Positions 25,087-33,655 of a stretch of DNA of 64,000 bases are shown piece by piece. A program made the translations under genes and the position numbers. The notes under the pieces were generated by a model, which saw only the letters and a list, made by a program, of their open reading frames with translations, made no database searches and was not told the origin of the DNA. How positions within the stretch are numbered: position 1 is the first letter of the stretch; each line of letters opens with the position of its first letter. This DNA is from Rhizobium bangladeshense (GTDB taxonomy: Bacteria; Pseudomonadota; Alphaproteobacteria; Rhizobiales; Rhizobiaceae), in assembly GCF_001662075.1 (NCBI RefSeq), contig NZ_LYPL01000002.1, positions 372,001-436,000 of the forward strand, in the 5' to 3' direction.

Positions 25087-25491
25087 ATGATCATCGGCAT
25101 TGGCAGCGATCTGATCGACATTCGCCGTGTCGAAAAATCGATCGAGCGCTTCGGTGAGCGCTTCACTCATCGCTGTTTCACCGAGGTCGAGCGGGCCCGT
25201 TCCGACCGCCGGGCAAACCGTGCCGAATCCTATGCCAAGCGGTTCGCCGCCAAGGAAGCCTGTTCCAAGGCACTTGGCACGGGCCTCGCCCAGGGTGTCT
25301 TCTGGAAGGACATGGGTGTCGTCAACCTGCCGAGCGGCAAGCCGACCATGGTTCTGTCAGGCGGTGCCGCCGCAATCCTCGAATCGATTCTGCCCACCGG
25401 CCATAGGGCCGCCATTCATTTGACAATAACCGATGATTATCCCTTGGCGCAGGCCTTTGTTATCATCGAGGCGTTGCCTGAGAGCCTCTGA
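25087..25491 (+). CDS. acpS: Holo-[acyl-carrier-protein] synthase AcpS
   Basis: AcpS moves 4'-phosphopantetheine from CoA onto the serine of acyl carrier protein, activating it for fatty-acid synthesis. The 134-residue protein has the family length and both signatures: [19 protein letters not shown] with the Mg-binding Asp8, and [20 protein letters not shown] with the metal-binding Glu. The ATG at 25087 is the usual start (MIIGIG); an upstream in-frame GTG region belongs to the DUF2062 frame's shadow. It stands 340 bases ahead of lepB, the gap filled with repeats. Confidence 0.95.
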   Translation: MIIGIGSDLIDIRRVEKSIERFGERFTHRCFTEVERARSDRRANRAESYAKRFAAKEACSKALGTGLAQGVFWKDMGVVNLPSGKPTMVLSGGAAAILESILPTGHRAAIHLTITDDYPLAQAFVIIEALPESL

Positions 25492-25630
25492 TCGTGGCCT
25501 CGGGTAGCGCTGATCGCGACCTCTCGTCGCTTTTGATGTTGTCGCCATTGCCGCAACCGGCCGAAGCCGCTAGAACAGGATGATCTGAAGCCGGCCGGCC
25601 TGAATCCTGTTCTGGACTAAAGAATTGGAG

Positions 25631-25672
25631 CATGATGTTGTCCGAAAGCTGCTGACACTTTTCGGCATCATG
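25631..25672. repeat. Short palindromic repeat, copy 1
   Basis: CATGATGTTGTCCGAAAGCT through CTTTTCGGCATCATG forms an imperfect palindrome (CATGATG...CATCATG; CCGAAAAG-type arms). A copy in the opposite orientation is at 41634-41681. This is a common rhizobial intergenic repeat. Confidence 0.75.
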
Positions 25673-25701
25673 CCCTACAGCGCCGCGCGTCTCTTCAGGT
25701 G

Positions 25702-25776
25702 CGCCGAGGACGCCCGTAGCACTTTGAATTGCTGCATAATTTCCTAAATCGATTTTTTTTAGGGAATTATGCAGTA
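25702..25776. repeat. TTGAATTGCTGCATAATT repeat, copy upstream of lepB
   Basis: The element reads CGCCGAGGACGCCCGTAGCA, then CTTTGAATTGCTGCATAATT, and closes with an inverted AATTATGCAG, giving a hairpin with CTGCATAATT/AATTATGCAG arms. It matches about 75 bases at 29881-29955 upstream of recO. Confidence 0.75.
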
Positions 25777-25830
25777 AGAGAACGACAGAAAGAATTGCGC
25801 CTCTGCGGCGTCTTGAAGGAATAAGACTGC

Positions 25831-26574
25831 GTGTCCGAAAAAGTCCAAACCAAGCCGAACGCCCTCTGGGAAAATATCAAGGTCATCATTCAGGCGCTGA
25901 TTTTGGCGATGGTGATCCGAACCGTGCTGTTCCAGCCCTTTACCATCCCGTCCGGCTCGATGATGCCGACGCTGCTCGTCGGCGACTACATCTTCGTCAA
26001 TAAGTTCGCTTACGGCTATTCGAAATATTCGCTGCCCTTCTCTCCCGATATCTTCAGCGGTCGCCTATTCGGCTCGGAGCCGAAGCGTGGCGACATCGTC
26101 GTTTTCCGCTTCCCGCCCAATCCCGATATCGATTACATCAAGCGCTGCATCGGTCTGCCGGGCGACCGCATCCAGGTCACCGACGGCGTGCTCTACGTCA
26201 ACGGCAAGCCGGTTCCGAAGGTTGCGGACGGCAGCTTCACCTCGGATTACAAGCTCGATCCGGGTGAGGACGTACCGGTCTTCCGCGAAACGCTGGACGA
26301 CGGCAAGACCTACGACACGCTCGACCAGTCTCCGGTCTCGCGCGGCGACAACACCCGTGAATTTATCGTGCCGGAAGGCCATTATTTCATGATGGGCGAC
26401 AACCGCGACAATTCCCTCGACAGCCGCTTCGATGTCGGCTTCGTGCCGGCTGAAAATCTCGTTGGCCGCGCCAGCGTCATCTTCTTCTCGCTCGGCAACG
26501 ACACGTCGTTCCGCGAAATCTGGAAGTGGCCGACCAATATGCGCTGGGACCGCCTTTTCAAGGTTGTTGAATGA
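25831..26574 (+). CDS. lepB: Signal peptidase I LepB
   Basis: LepB cleaves Sec and Tat signal peptides at the outer face of the inner membrane. The 247-residue protein has one N-terminal membrane helix (IKVIIQALILAMVIRTVLF), the catalytic Ser43 in PSGSMMPTLLVGDYIFV, the Lys104 general base in DYIKRCIGLPGDRI, and the late box FMMGDNRDNSLDSRF. Start is a GTG at 25831 (read as Met), preceded by GAAGGAATAAG. It overlaps rnc by 4 bases (ATGA), so lepB-rnc-era form one operon, an order shared with E. coli. Confidence 0.96.
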   Translation: MSEKVQTKPNALWENIKVIIQALILAMVIRTVLFQPFTIPSGSMMPTLLVGDYIFVNKFAYGYSKYSLPFSPDIFSGRLFGSEPKRGDIVVFRFPPNPDIDYIKRCIGLPGDRIQVTDGVLYVNGKPVPKVADGSFTSDYKLDPGEDVPVFRETLDDGKTYDTLDQSPVSRGDNTREFIVPEGHYFMMGDNRDNSLDSRFDVGFVPAENLVGRASVIFFSLGNDTSFREIWKWPTNMRWDRLFKVVE

Positions 26575-27290
26575 GCAAGGCGCAGACGCTTTCTGCGGCG
26601 GACCGCGCAAAGCTTGAAATCCTGATCGGTCATGACTTCGCCGAAAAGGCCCGCCTGGATCGCGCGCTGACCCATGCCAGCGCCCGGACGGAAAAGGGCG
26701 GCAATTACGAGCGGCTGGAGTTTCTCGGCGACAGGGTCCTCGGGCTCTGCATCGCCGAGCTCCTGTTCCGCACCTTCGGCACGGCGGGGGAAGGTGAGCT
26801 CTCGGTTCGTCTCAACCAGCTCGTCAGCGCCGAAACCTGCGCTGCAGTCGCCGACGAACTCAATCTTCACCTCTATATCCGCACCGGCGCCGATGTGAAG
26901 AAACTGACCGGCAAGCGCATGATGAACGTGCGCGCCGATGTCGTCGAAAGCCTGATCGCCGCGATCTATCTTGATGGCGGTCTCGAGGTCGCGCGCCGCT
27001 TCATCCTGCGCTACTGGCAGGGCAGGGCGGTCAGGGCCGATGGCGCCAAGCGCGACGCCAAGACCGAGCTGCAGGAATGGTCGCATGCGAAATTCGGCGT
27101 CACGCCAATCTATCGGGTTGATGAACGCAGCGGACCGGATCATGATCCGCGCTTCAAGGTGACGGTGGAAGTTGCTGGCATAAAGCCGGAAACCGGCGTA
27201 GAGCGGTCGAAGCGTGCCGCCGAACAAGTGGCGGCGACCAAGATGCTCGAGCGCGAAGGCATTTGGCAGCAATCGCCTGCCGGAAACTGA
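26571..27290 (+). CDS. rnc: Ribonuclease III
   Basis: RNase III cuts double-stranded RNA, including rRNA precursors. The 239-residue product has the nuclease signature ERLEFLGDRVLG (about 48-59), a second acidic site in VRADVVESLIAAIYLDGG, and a C-terminal double-stranded RNA-binding domain (about 165-235; DAKTELQEWSHAKFG, FKVTVEVAG, KRAAEQVAATKML). The ATG overlaps the lepB stop, implying translational coupling, and era starts 6 bases after its stop. Confidence 0.96.
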   Translation: MSKAQTLSAADRAKLEILIGHDFAEKARLDRALTHASARTEKGGNYERLEFLGDRVLGLCIAELLFRTFGTAGEGELSVRLNQLVSAETCAAVADELNLHLYIRTGADVKKLTGKRMMNVRADVVESLIAAIYLDGGLEVARRFILRYWQGRAVRADGAKRDAKTELQEWSHAKFGVTPIYRVDERSGPDHDPRFKVTVEVAGIKPETGVERSKRAAEQVAATKMLEREGIWQQSPAGN

Positions 27291-27296
27291 CGGACA

Positions 27297-28238
27297 ATGA
27301 CACAAGAAGAAGATATCGCGGCCGAAGCTGCTGCAGAAACCCATGGCCCGACGCATTCGGGCTTCGTCGCGTTGATCGGTCCGACCAATGCCGGTAAGTC
27401 GACGCTGGTCAATCGCCTCGTCGGCGCCAAGGTCTCGATCGTCAGCCACAAGGTGCAGACGACCCGCGCGATCGTGCGCGGCATTGCCATTCACGATAAT
27501 GCCCAGATCGTCTTCATGGATACGCCGGGCATCTTCAAGCCGCGCCGCCGGCTCGACCGCGCCATGGTGACATCGGCCTGGGGCGGCGCCAAGGATGCCG
27601 ATCTGATCATGCTGCTGATCGACAGCGAGCGCGGCCTGCGCGGCGATGCCGAAGCCATCCTCGAAGGGCTCAAGGAGGTCCAGCAGCCGAAGATCCTGGT
27701 GCTGAACAAGATCGACCGCGTCAACCGCGAGGATCTGCTGGCGCTGGCGGCCAGCGCCAACGAGAAGGTCGCTTTCGAACGCACCTTCATGATCTCGGCC
27801 GAAAACGGCTCCGGCTGCGACGACGTCATGGACTATCTGGCGGCGACCCTTCCCGAAGGGCCGTGGTACTATCCGGAAGATCAGATCTCCGATCTGCCGA
27901 TGCGTCAGCTCGCCGCCGAGATCACTCGCGAGAAACTGTTTCTGAGGCTGCACCGGGAGCTTCCCTATTCCTCGCATGTCGAAACGGAGAAGTGGGAAGA
28001 GCGCAAGGACGGTTCGGTGCGCATCGAGCAGGTGATCTATGTCGAGCGCGACAGCCAGAAGAAGATCGCGCTAGGCAAGGGCGGGGAAACCATCAAGGCG
28101 ATCTCGACGGCGTCCCGCAAGGAATTGTCGGAGATTCTCGAACAGCAGGTTCACCTCTTCCTGTTCGTCAAGGTCCGCGAGAATTGGGGCGACGATCCCG
28201 AGCGGTTCCGTGAAATGGGTCTCGATTTTCCGAAATAG
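27297..28238 (+). CDS. era: GTPase Era
   Basis: Era is an essential GTPase that helps mature 16S rRNA and the 30S subunit. Motifs in order: G1 GPTNAGKST (29-37), G2 in KVQTTRAIVRGI, G3 DTPGIF, G4 NKID, then SAENGSG, and a C-terminal KH RNA-binding domain (about 220-300; EQVIYVERDSQKKIALGKGG, ETIKAIS). The length of 313 residues is normal. The N-terminus is slightly extended and acidic (MTQEEDIAAEAAAETHG). Third gene of lepB-rnc-era; recO, its usual next neighbour, is separated by two regulatory genes. Confidence 0.96.
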   Translation: MTQEEDIAAEAAAETHGPTHSGFVALIGPTNAGKSTLVNRLVGAKVSIVSHKVQTTRAIVRGIAIHDNAQIVFMDTPGIFKPRRRLDRAMVTSAWGGAKDADLIMLLIDSERGLRGDAEAILEGLKEVQQPKILVLNKIDRVNREDLLALAASANEKVAFERTFMISAENGSGCDDVMDYLAATLPEGPWYYPEDQISDLPMRQLAAEITREKLFLRLHRELPYSSHVETEKWEERKDGSVRIEQVIYVERDSQKKIALGKGGETIKAISTASRKELSEILEQQVHLFLFVKVRENWGDDPERFREMGLDFPK

Positions 28239-28389
28239 CAGTGGCAAGGATTTTATCGGGCAGACGCCAGCCCCTTGTTTCCTTGGAAAAAAACCGCTTC
28301 GTTGCGGAACGAATCCATGGCTTTGCGCATTCCCTGCTCGACGGTGAGTCGATGAGGGGCCGCCGGTTTGCAAGACCGCGGGAGCAGGC

Positions 28390-29142
28390 ATGGCAACGTC
28401 GAGACCGATCCATTCCTTCAAGACCCCATGCCAGCTGTGTCCCTTGCGGCCCCTGCCGCATTTCAGGGAGTTCAGCCCCGACGAACTCGATTTCGTCTCC
28501 CGCTTCAAGCGCGGCGAGCTCGCCGTCGATGCCGGTTCCACCATCCTGGTCGAGGGCGCCCACAGCGCCCATCTTTTCACCGTGCTTTCCGGTTGGGGCT
28601 TCCGCTACAAGATGCTGGAAGATGGCCGCCGCCAGATCCTGAATTACGTCATGCCGGGCGACCTGATCGGCCTGCAGGGAACGATTGCCGGCGAGATGCA
28701 ACATTCCATCGAAGCGCTTTCGCCGGTTTCCCTCTGCGTCTTCGAGCGGGACAGGCTGATGACGCTTTATAACAGGCATCCCTCGCTCGCCTTCGACATC
28801 ACCTGGATCGCCGCGCGCGAGGAGCGGATATTGGATGAACATCTGCTCAGCATCGGCCGCCGCACAGCACTGGAAAGAGCGGCCTATCTGATCGCGTTTC
28901 TGTTTGAGCGCGGCAGGAAGCTCGATCTTTTCAACGGCCGCAAATTCATCCCCATCACTCAGCAGCACATCGCCGACACACTCGGTCTTTCCATCGTTCA
29001 TACCAACAAGACTTTGAAGAAACTCAGCGAACGGGGATTGATCCGCTGGCAGGAGCGCGGCTGCGAGGTGCTGAACGGTGAGGAACTGATGGCTATCGCC
29101 GGCTGGGATGGGCTTGGAGAGGGCAAGCGCCCCTTTATCTAA
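28390..29142 (+). CDS. Crp/Fnr-family transcriptional regulator
   Basis: The 250-residue protein has a cyclic-nucleotide-type beta-roll (about 28-145; ILVEGAHSAHLFTVLSGWGF, MPGDLIGLQGTI) and a C-terminal winged helix (about 150-228; ITQQHIADTLGLSIVHTNKT). The cAMP-binding signature is missing, as in Fnr/FixK relatives. Cys14 and Cys17 (KTPCQLCPLRP) plus Cys116 (VSLCVFER, aligning roughly with the central cluster Cys of FNR) recall an iron-sulfur FNR, but a fourth ligand is not obvious. It lies 150 bases after era with no recognised target nearby. Effector and regulon unknown. Confidence 0.88.
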   Translation: MATSRPIHSFKTPCQLCPLRPLPHFREFSPDELDFVSRFKRGELAVDAGSTILVEGAHSAHLFTVLSGWGFRYKMLEDGRRQILNYVMPGDLIGLQGTIAGEMQHSIEALSPVSLCVFERDRLMTLYNRHPSLAFDITWIAAREERILDEHLLSIGRRTALERAAYLIAFLFERGRKLDLFNGRKFIPITQQHIADTLGLSIVHTNKTLKKLSERGLIRWQERGCEVLNGEELMAIAGWDGLGEGKRPFI

Positions 29143-29507
29143 AGCATGGCGCGCAAAAGTGCTCCGCGTCTTGCGATAAGGAAACACGCGAAAAAGACGT
29201 GAAGCGCGAGGGTGTGAGCTGAAGGTTGCGGTGCGCTCCACGGCTATCCGACGGATGCGGCATGGGCGTGCGGAAACGCACAGCCGGCCTGTCTATGTCT
29301 TTTTTAAATGCGCATTAGCGACTGGCAAAATAAGGTCGGCCCTCGTCTTTCCTCCGATTTGATTCTTATTGGCCGGACAGAAAAATGGTTTATTCAGAAG
29401 TGGTGGCGGAATTCACCGATAGCGTGCCATGCGGGGCACCGGAGGGCAATGATGTTGGCGAAACGGCCGGGGCGCTGCGACAGGCGCTCGACGAGGGGCA
29501 TGGAATC
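29143..29507. other. Intergenic region before receiver-domain gene
   Basis: At 29141-29190 a degenerate repeat (AAAGCATGGCGCGCAAAAGT and following CTTGCGATAAGG) resembles the element at 43601-43640. The rest is non-coding by eye, except that the response-regulator frame stays open upstream to an ATG at 29385; that 41-residue extension is not receiver-like. Confidence 0.5.
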
Positions 29508-29870
29508 ATGAGCGCAAACCGTGTTCTGGTTCTTGAGGACAGTCTGATCATCGCCATGGAGGCGGAGGATATTCTGCGCCTGGCCGGCGTCGACGGCATC
29601 GATATCGTCGGCAGCCTGGAACAGGCGAGGGCGGCGATCGCTGCGGAAAGCTATGATTTCGCCCTTCTCGACGTCAATCTCGGCGAGGGCATGAGCTTCG
29701 GGTTTGCCCGCCATCTTCTCGATGTCGGCATCCCCTTCGGCTTCGTCAGCGGCTATTCCGATATACGCGATTTCCCGCCCGACCTGCAGCATATACCGCT
29801 TCTGGTGAAGCCTTTCGACGAGAAGGCGATGTGCGAATTCCTGCAGAGGCTTCTTCCGGCCGCGGCTTGA
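29508..29870 (+). CDS. Single-domain response regulator (receiver only), 120 aa
   Basis: The whole protein is one CheY-like receiver: acidic pair Glu10-Asp11 (VLVLEDSLIIAM), phosphoacceptor Asp55 (FALLDVNLGEG), Ser81 region (GFVSGYSD) and Lys101 (LLVKPFDEKAM). There is no output domain, so it likely acts by protein contact or in a phosphorelay. No histidine kinase is encoded in the window. The ATG at 29508 (MSANRVLVLED) matches receiver-domain starts and has GAGGGG upstream; an in-frame ATG at 29385 would add 41 residues. Confidence 0.85.
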   Translation: MSANRVLVLEDSLIIAMEAEDILRLAGVDGIDIVGSLEQARAAIAAESYDFALLDVNLGEGMSFGFARHLLDVGIPFGFVSGYSDIRDFPPDLQHIPLLVKPFDEKAMCEFLQRLLPAAA

Positions 29871-29880
29871 CCCGGCCGGA

Positions 29881-29955
29881 CGCCGAAAGCACGCTGTAAC
29901 GCTTTGAATTGCTGCATAATTCCTATTCGATTTCGATGGCGGGAATTATGCGGTA
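29881..29955. repeat. TTGAATTGCTGCATAATT repeat, copy upstream of recO
   Basis: This second copy of the element at 25702-25776 shares CTTTGAATTGCTGCATAATT and the closing GGAATTATGCGG. It ends 34 bases before recO, much as the first copy ends 55 bases before lepB. Confidence 0.75.
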
Positions 29956-29988
29956 GGATGGAATCGTCAGCCGCAGGGACTTCTTTCG

Positions 29989-30759
29989 ATGCAGTGGCAG
30001 GACCACGCGATTGTTCTGGGTGTCAAGCGCCACGGTGAGACGAGCGTCATCGCCGAGGTGATGACGCGTGATCGCGGCCGCCATCTCGGCCTGGTGCGTT
30101 CCGGCCGCTCTCGCGCCATGCAGCCGGTGCTGCAGCCGGGCAATGCGGTTGAGGTCCTTTGGCGCGCCCGGCTCGATGAACATCTTGGCGAATTCCGCGT
30201 CGAGCCGGTGACGCTGCGCGCCGCCCGCCTCATGGAAACTGCGACCGCCGTCTACGGCGTCCAGGCGATGGGTGCGCTGCTGCGGCTGCTGCCGGAGCGC
30301 GACCCGCATCCCCACCTTTTCGACGCGCTGGAGGTCATCCTCGATCATCTTCATAATCCGGCCGATGCCGGCGAGCTCTTCGTGCGTTTCGAGCTGGCGG
30401 TGCTCAACGATCTCGGCTTCGGTCTCGATCTTGCCGAATGCGCGGCGACCGGCGTCCGTTCCGATCTCGCCTATGTCTCGCCGAAATCCGGCCGCGCCGT
30501 CAGCCGCAGCGCCGGTGCGCCATGGGCGGACAAGATGCTGCTCCTGCCGCCCTTCCTCGGCGCCGAAGGCAATCAGGCGGCGGACTTCGACAGTCTGGCA
30601 GCAGCATTCCGTCTGACGGGATTCTTCTTGCATCGCCATGTCTACGAGCCGCGCGGTATGGAGGCTGCGGCCGCACGTGACGGCTTCGTCCAGGCCGCAC
30701 TCAAGGCGCTCAATCCAGCCTTGCGGATGCTTTCCGGTCCAAGCGACGTCTCCGCCTGA
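29989..30759 (+). CDS. recO: DNA repair protein RecO
   Basis: RecO loads RecA at gaps together with RecF/RecR and anneals SSB-coated DNA. The 256-residue protein starts with the OB fold ([20 protein letters not shown], then [20 protein letters not shown]) and continues with the helical domain ([40 protein letters not shown]). The Cys zinc-finger of some RecO proteins is reduced, with only C after LAE ([10 protein letters not shown]). The size is typical of alphaproteobacteria, and linkage to era is conserved although two genes intervene here. Confidence 0.92.
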   Translation: MQWQDHAIVLGVKRHGETSVIAEVMTRDRGRHLGLVRSGRSRAMQPVLQPGNAVEVLWRARLDEHLGEFRVEPVTLRAARLMETATAVYGVQAMGALLRLLPERDPHPHLFDALEVILDHLHNPADAGELFVRFELAVLNDLGFGLDLAECAATGVRSDLAYVSPKSGRAVSRSAGAPWADKMLLLPPFLGAEGNQAADFDSLAAAFRLTGFFLHRHVYEPRGMEAAAARDGFVQAALKALNPALRMLSGPSDVSA

Positions 30760-30860
30760 CCTCGTTTTTTACTGCTGCAAAACATCCTCCGGATTTGGCG
30801 GTTTACCCGCCTGGGAGCTCTTCCTATGTCTTGAAGGGCTGCCAACCACGGAGGAATCTC

Positions 30861-31856
30861 ATGCTGACCAAGACCGCATCACCGACGACGATCACGCTCT
30901 GGAACGGCCGCGAAATTCCACGCCTCGGCATGGGATGCTGGGCGATTGGAGGTCCTTTCTTCGCCGGCGACACGCCGCTTGGCTGGGGTGAGGTCGATGA
31001 CGACGAATCGGTGGAAGCAATTCATCGCGCCATCGCCCTCGGCATCCGCTTCTTCGACACCGCCTCAAATTACGGCGCCGGTCATTCCGAGGAAGTGCTC
31101 GGCCGGGCGATCAGCAATCGTGACGACATCATCGTCGCCACCAAATTCGGCTTTGCCACCGATCCGGAAACGAAGCAGGCAATCGGCGCCTTTGCCGATG
31201 AGGCGTTCGTCCGCCGCTCCGTCGAGACATCGCTGCGCCGTCTCAAGCGCGACCGCATCGATCTCCTGCAATTCCACCTCAATGATTTTCCGCTGGAGCA
31301 ATCGGATGCCGTCTTCGATACGCTGGAGGCGCTGCGTGCCGAAGGCAAGATCGATGCCTTCGGCTGGAGCACCGATCATCCCGATCGCGCCGCTCGCCAT
31401 GCCGGGCGCAACGGCTTTGTCTCGATCCAGCATACGATGAATGTCTTCGAGCCGGTGCCGGAGATGATCGCCGTGGTCGAGCAGAAAGGCCTGGTCTCGA
31501 TCAATCGCGGTCCGCTGGCCATGGGACTGTTGACCGGCAAGTTCACCGCCGACAAGGCAGTCGGCGCCAAGGATGTCCGCGGCGCAGCGCTCGAATGGAT
31601 GGTTTACTTCAAGGACGGGCGCATGGCCCCGGAATTTGCCGCAAGGCTCGATGCCGTCCGCGACCTTCTCAAATCAGGCGGCCGCACGCTGACGCAGGGA
31701 GCGCTCGCCTGGCTCTGGGCAAGGTCGCCGCGCACCTTCCCCATTCCGGGCTTCCGCACCGTCGCCCAGGTGGAGGAAAATGCCGGCGCGCTGGAGAAGG
31801 GGCCGTTGCCGGCCGGTGTCATGGCGGAGATCGATGCTGCACTCGGGCGTCCGTGA
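30861..31856 (+). CDS. Aldo/keto reductase, 331 aa
   Basis: A TIM-barrel NADPH oxidoreductase with the catalytic Asp/Tyr in FFDTASNYGAGHSEEVLGRA, Lys in IIVATKFGFAT, and His in LLQFHLNDFPLEQSD. Later come SINRGPLAMGLLTGKF and the cofactor segment FPIPGFRTVAQVEENAGAL. It resembles AKR11/YajO-like reductases that act on aldehydes or sugar-derived ketones; the exact substrate is unknown. The ATG at 30861 follows GGAGG at 8-9 bases. It stands 100 bases after recO on the same strand, with a repeat element after its stop. Confidence 0.88.
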   Translation: MLTKTASPTTITLWNGREIPRLGMGCWAIGGPFFAGDTPLGWGEVDDDESVEAIHRAIALGIRFFDTASNYGAGHSEEVLGRAISNRDDIIVATKFGFATDPETKQAIGAFADEAFVRRSVETSLRRLKRDRIDLLQFHLNDFPLEQSDAVFDTLEALRAEGKIDAFGWSTDHPDRAARHAGRNGFVSIQHTMNVFEPVPEMIAVVEQKGLVSINRGPLAMGLLTGKFTADKAVGAKDVRGAALEWMVYFKDGRMAPEFAARLDAVRDLLKSGGRTLTQGALAWLWARSPRTFPIPGFRTVAQVEENAGALEKGPLPAGVMAEIDAALGRP

Positions 31857-31877
31857 GAGGTGGGGACTTTCCCCACG

Positions 31878-31999
31878 CTCCCTCATTCCTGTGCTCGTCA
31901 CAGGAATTGAGCCACCGCATCTGCGCGGTGAATGACTTTCTCCCGCGCCCAAGGACTTGGGCGCACTGGATTCCTGCGACAGGCACAGGAATGAGGGAG
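31878..31999. repeat. 122-bp element with ~30-bp terminal inverted repeats
   Basis: The left end CTCCCTCATTCCTGTGCTCG and TCACAGGAAT is repeated in inverted form at the right end (ATTCCTGCGACAGGCACAGG, AATGAGGGAG) with only a few mismatches. The interior has a small palindrome (GCGCCCAAGGACTTGGGCGC). It fills the convergent gap between the aldo/keto reductase and the MOSC gene; no frame fits, so it looks like a MITE or RIME-type element. Confidence 0.75.
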
Positions 32000-32011
32000 G
32001 ATGTGGCGGCC

Positions 32012-32869
32012 CTACCGCCGTGCACGAACCTTCAACGCCCAGCCCTCCGGCCTTTCTTCGACGACGCGGACCGTGTCGCCAATCGTGATCCTGCCGCTGC
32101 CGCGCGGCGTGACGTTCCAGCCGAACAGCGGGCCGGGCACGCGCCGGTCGGCCGACATGCGGATGCGGCCCATGGCCGGCATCGGGTTTGCCACTTCGCG
32201 TGACCCGGTCAGCTGGTCCTGCGTCGTCATGATGCAGCGCGAGCAGGGCTTGACGAGATCGAAGCGGATGCCGGCGACCTCAATCGCCGCCCAGCGATCC
32301 TCCGGCCAGGCCTCGTCGGTGTCGATGACGATATTCGGCCGGAAGCGCTCCATGCCGACGCGGCCTTCGCCATGGGCGGCGAGATCGTCGTTCAGGGCCT
32401 GCAGCGAACCGGTCGTCGTCACCAGGATCTGGTAGCCGTCGGTAAAGCTCACCGGCGTGCCTTCGCCGGCCCATTCGGCATTCGCCGTCCGCTGTGTCTG
32501 TCCGTCGAAAAACACCAGCCGCACCTCGCGGCCGAGCCATTCGGAAAGCTGGCGGTTGCTCTCTGCATCGGCGACGGCGGCGCTGACGGTCGATTTCCAC
32601 ACATTCACATCCATGCGGATTTCAGGCCGGGGCGGCGGCACCGATATCTCAGGCTTGCCCTGCATCAGCAGCCGGAAGGCGCCGGCCTCTGGCCGAATTT
32701 CGATGCGCGCGAGGTCCGGCAGTTCGCGCTGGGTGATGAAGTGGCCCTGCGTGTCGGTGATCATCGCCCGCCGGTCGCCGGGAAGCCCATAGGCGTCAAT
32801 ATCGGCGGCGGGCAGCGCAATGGCGCGAGCGCTCTTGAGCGGGTAGATGAAGAGGTCGCTGACACGCAT
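32012..32869 (-). CDS. MOSC-domain molybdenum-cofactor protein (YcbX/mARC-like)
   Basis: The 285-residue protein has the MOSC N-terminal beta-barrel (MRVSDLFIYPLKSARAIAL, YGLPGDRRAMITD) and the MOSC domain (about 135-280) with ERFRPNIVID and the cysteine motif KPCSRCIMTT (Cys209, Cys212), one of which holds molybdenum in mARC relatives. Such proteins reduce N-hydroxylated compounds or handle sulfur carried to the cofactor. No electron-donor domain is fused at the C-terminus, unlike E. coli YcbX, so it needs a separate donor. It follows an HD-domain gene by 9 bases, probably in one operon. Confidence 0.88.
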   Translation of the reverse strand: MRVSDLFIYPLKSARAIALPAADIDAYGLPGDRRAMITDTQGHFITQRELPDLARIEIRPEAGAFRLLMQGKPEISVPPPRPEIRMDVNVWKSTVSAAVADAESNRQLSEWLGREVRLVFFDGQTQRTANAEWAGEGTPVSFTDGYQILVTTTGSLQALNDDLAAHGEGRVGMERFRPNIVIDTDEAWPEDRWAAIEVAGIRFDLVKPCSRCIMTTQDQLTGSREVANPMPAMGRIRMSADRRVPGPLFGWNVTPRGSGRITIGDTVRVVEERPEGWALKVRARR

Positions 32870-32878
32870 GCCGTTCTC

Positions 32879-33523
32879 CTAAATTTCGTCCATGAATGCC
32901 GAGAGAAAATCACGCAGGCTTTTGTCACGAGCAGCTGCCAGCCGGCGACCGGTCTCGGTCTGGAACCCTTCCGCCAGTTTGAACAGCTTCGTCTGGAAAT
33001 GGTCAATGGCATAACGCTTGTCATCGAGGGCACGGTTCGATGCCGCCGGGTCGAACGGATCATAGAGCCCGGATCCCATTCGTCCGCCGATATAGAAGCA
33101 GCGTGCGACGCCAACCATGCCGATCGCGTCCAGCCGGTCGGCATCCTGTAGGATCTTCGCCTCGATCGTCCGAGGAGCCACCCCGGCGGAGAAGCTGTGA
33201 GCGGTGACGGCATGCGCCACGGCGCCGATATCCGCCGCGCTCCAGCCGAGTTCGGCCAAGATTGCCGACGCTTTTTCTGCCGCCAACGCCGATGCTTTGG
33301 CCCGTAAGGGGGAATTCTTTTCGACCGCGACACAGTCGTGCATAAGCACGGCAGCGGCGAGGATGCGTCCGTCTCCGCCTTCGCCCGCGTGGATGCCCAT
33401 GGCGTTTTTGAAGACGCGCAGGATATGGGCGAGATCGTGTGAACCGTCGTCGCCTTCGGCCGCATGCGCAATCAGCGACGCTGCAAGCGTCTCATGAGGG
33501 GAGAAGGCTTCGGCCTTGAACAT
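32879..33523 (-). CDS. HD-domain phosphohydrolase, 214 aa
   Basis: The HD metal motif is complete: GSHDLAHILRV with His33, LMHDCVAV with His62-Asp63, and a late KILQDADRLDAIGMVGVARC whose Asp completes the site. The fold matches YedJ/YpgQ-like single-domain HD hydrolases acting on nucleotides or other phosphate esters. I chose the ATG at 33523 (MFKAEAFSPHETL), with AGGTGG upstream, over an upstream ATG at 33655. It is likely cotranscribed with the MOSC gene downstream. Substrate unknown. Confidence 0.82.
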   Translation of the reverse strand: MFKAEAFSPHETLAASLIAHAAEGDDGSHDLAHILRVFKNAMGIHAGEGGDGRILAAAVLMHDCVAVEKNSPLRAKASALAAEKASAILAELGWSAADIGAVAHAVTAHSFSAGVAPRTIEAKILQDADRLDAIGMVGVARCFYIGGRMGSGLYDPFDPAASNRALDDKRYAIDHFQTKLFKLAEGFQTETGRRLAAARDKSLRDFLSAFMDEI

Positions 33524-33655
33524 TGCGCCACCTGTTATTGGGGAAAATCGTCCATAGCGCACCGGCCGAAAGCGAAGCTTCCGGGAAGCGGCGCGGCTAC
33601 GAAGGGCTGCGGAACACTGAGCCGGTTTTGTAGCGGCTTGCCATGCGAGTCGCAA

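Larger units (their letters stand above)
25492..25830. other. Repeat-filled gap between acpS and lepB
   Basis: This 339-base gap contains two repeat elements described separately and no coding sequence. The remaining 50 bases before lepB include AAGGAATAAG as a possible ribosome-binding region and probably part of the lepB promoter. Confidence 0.6.
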
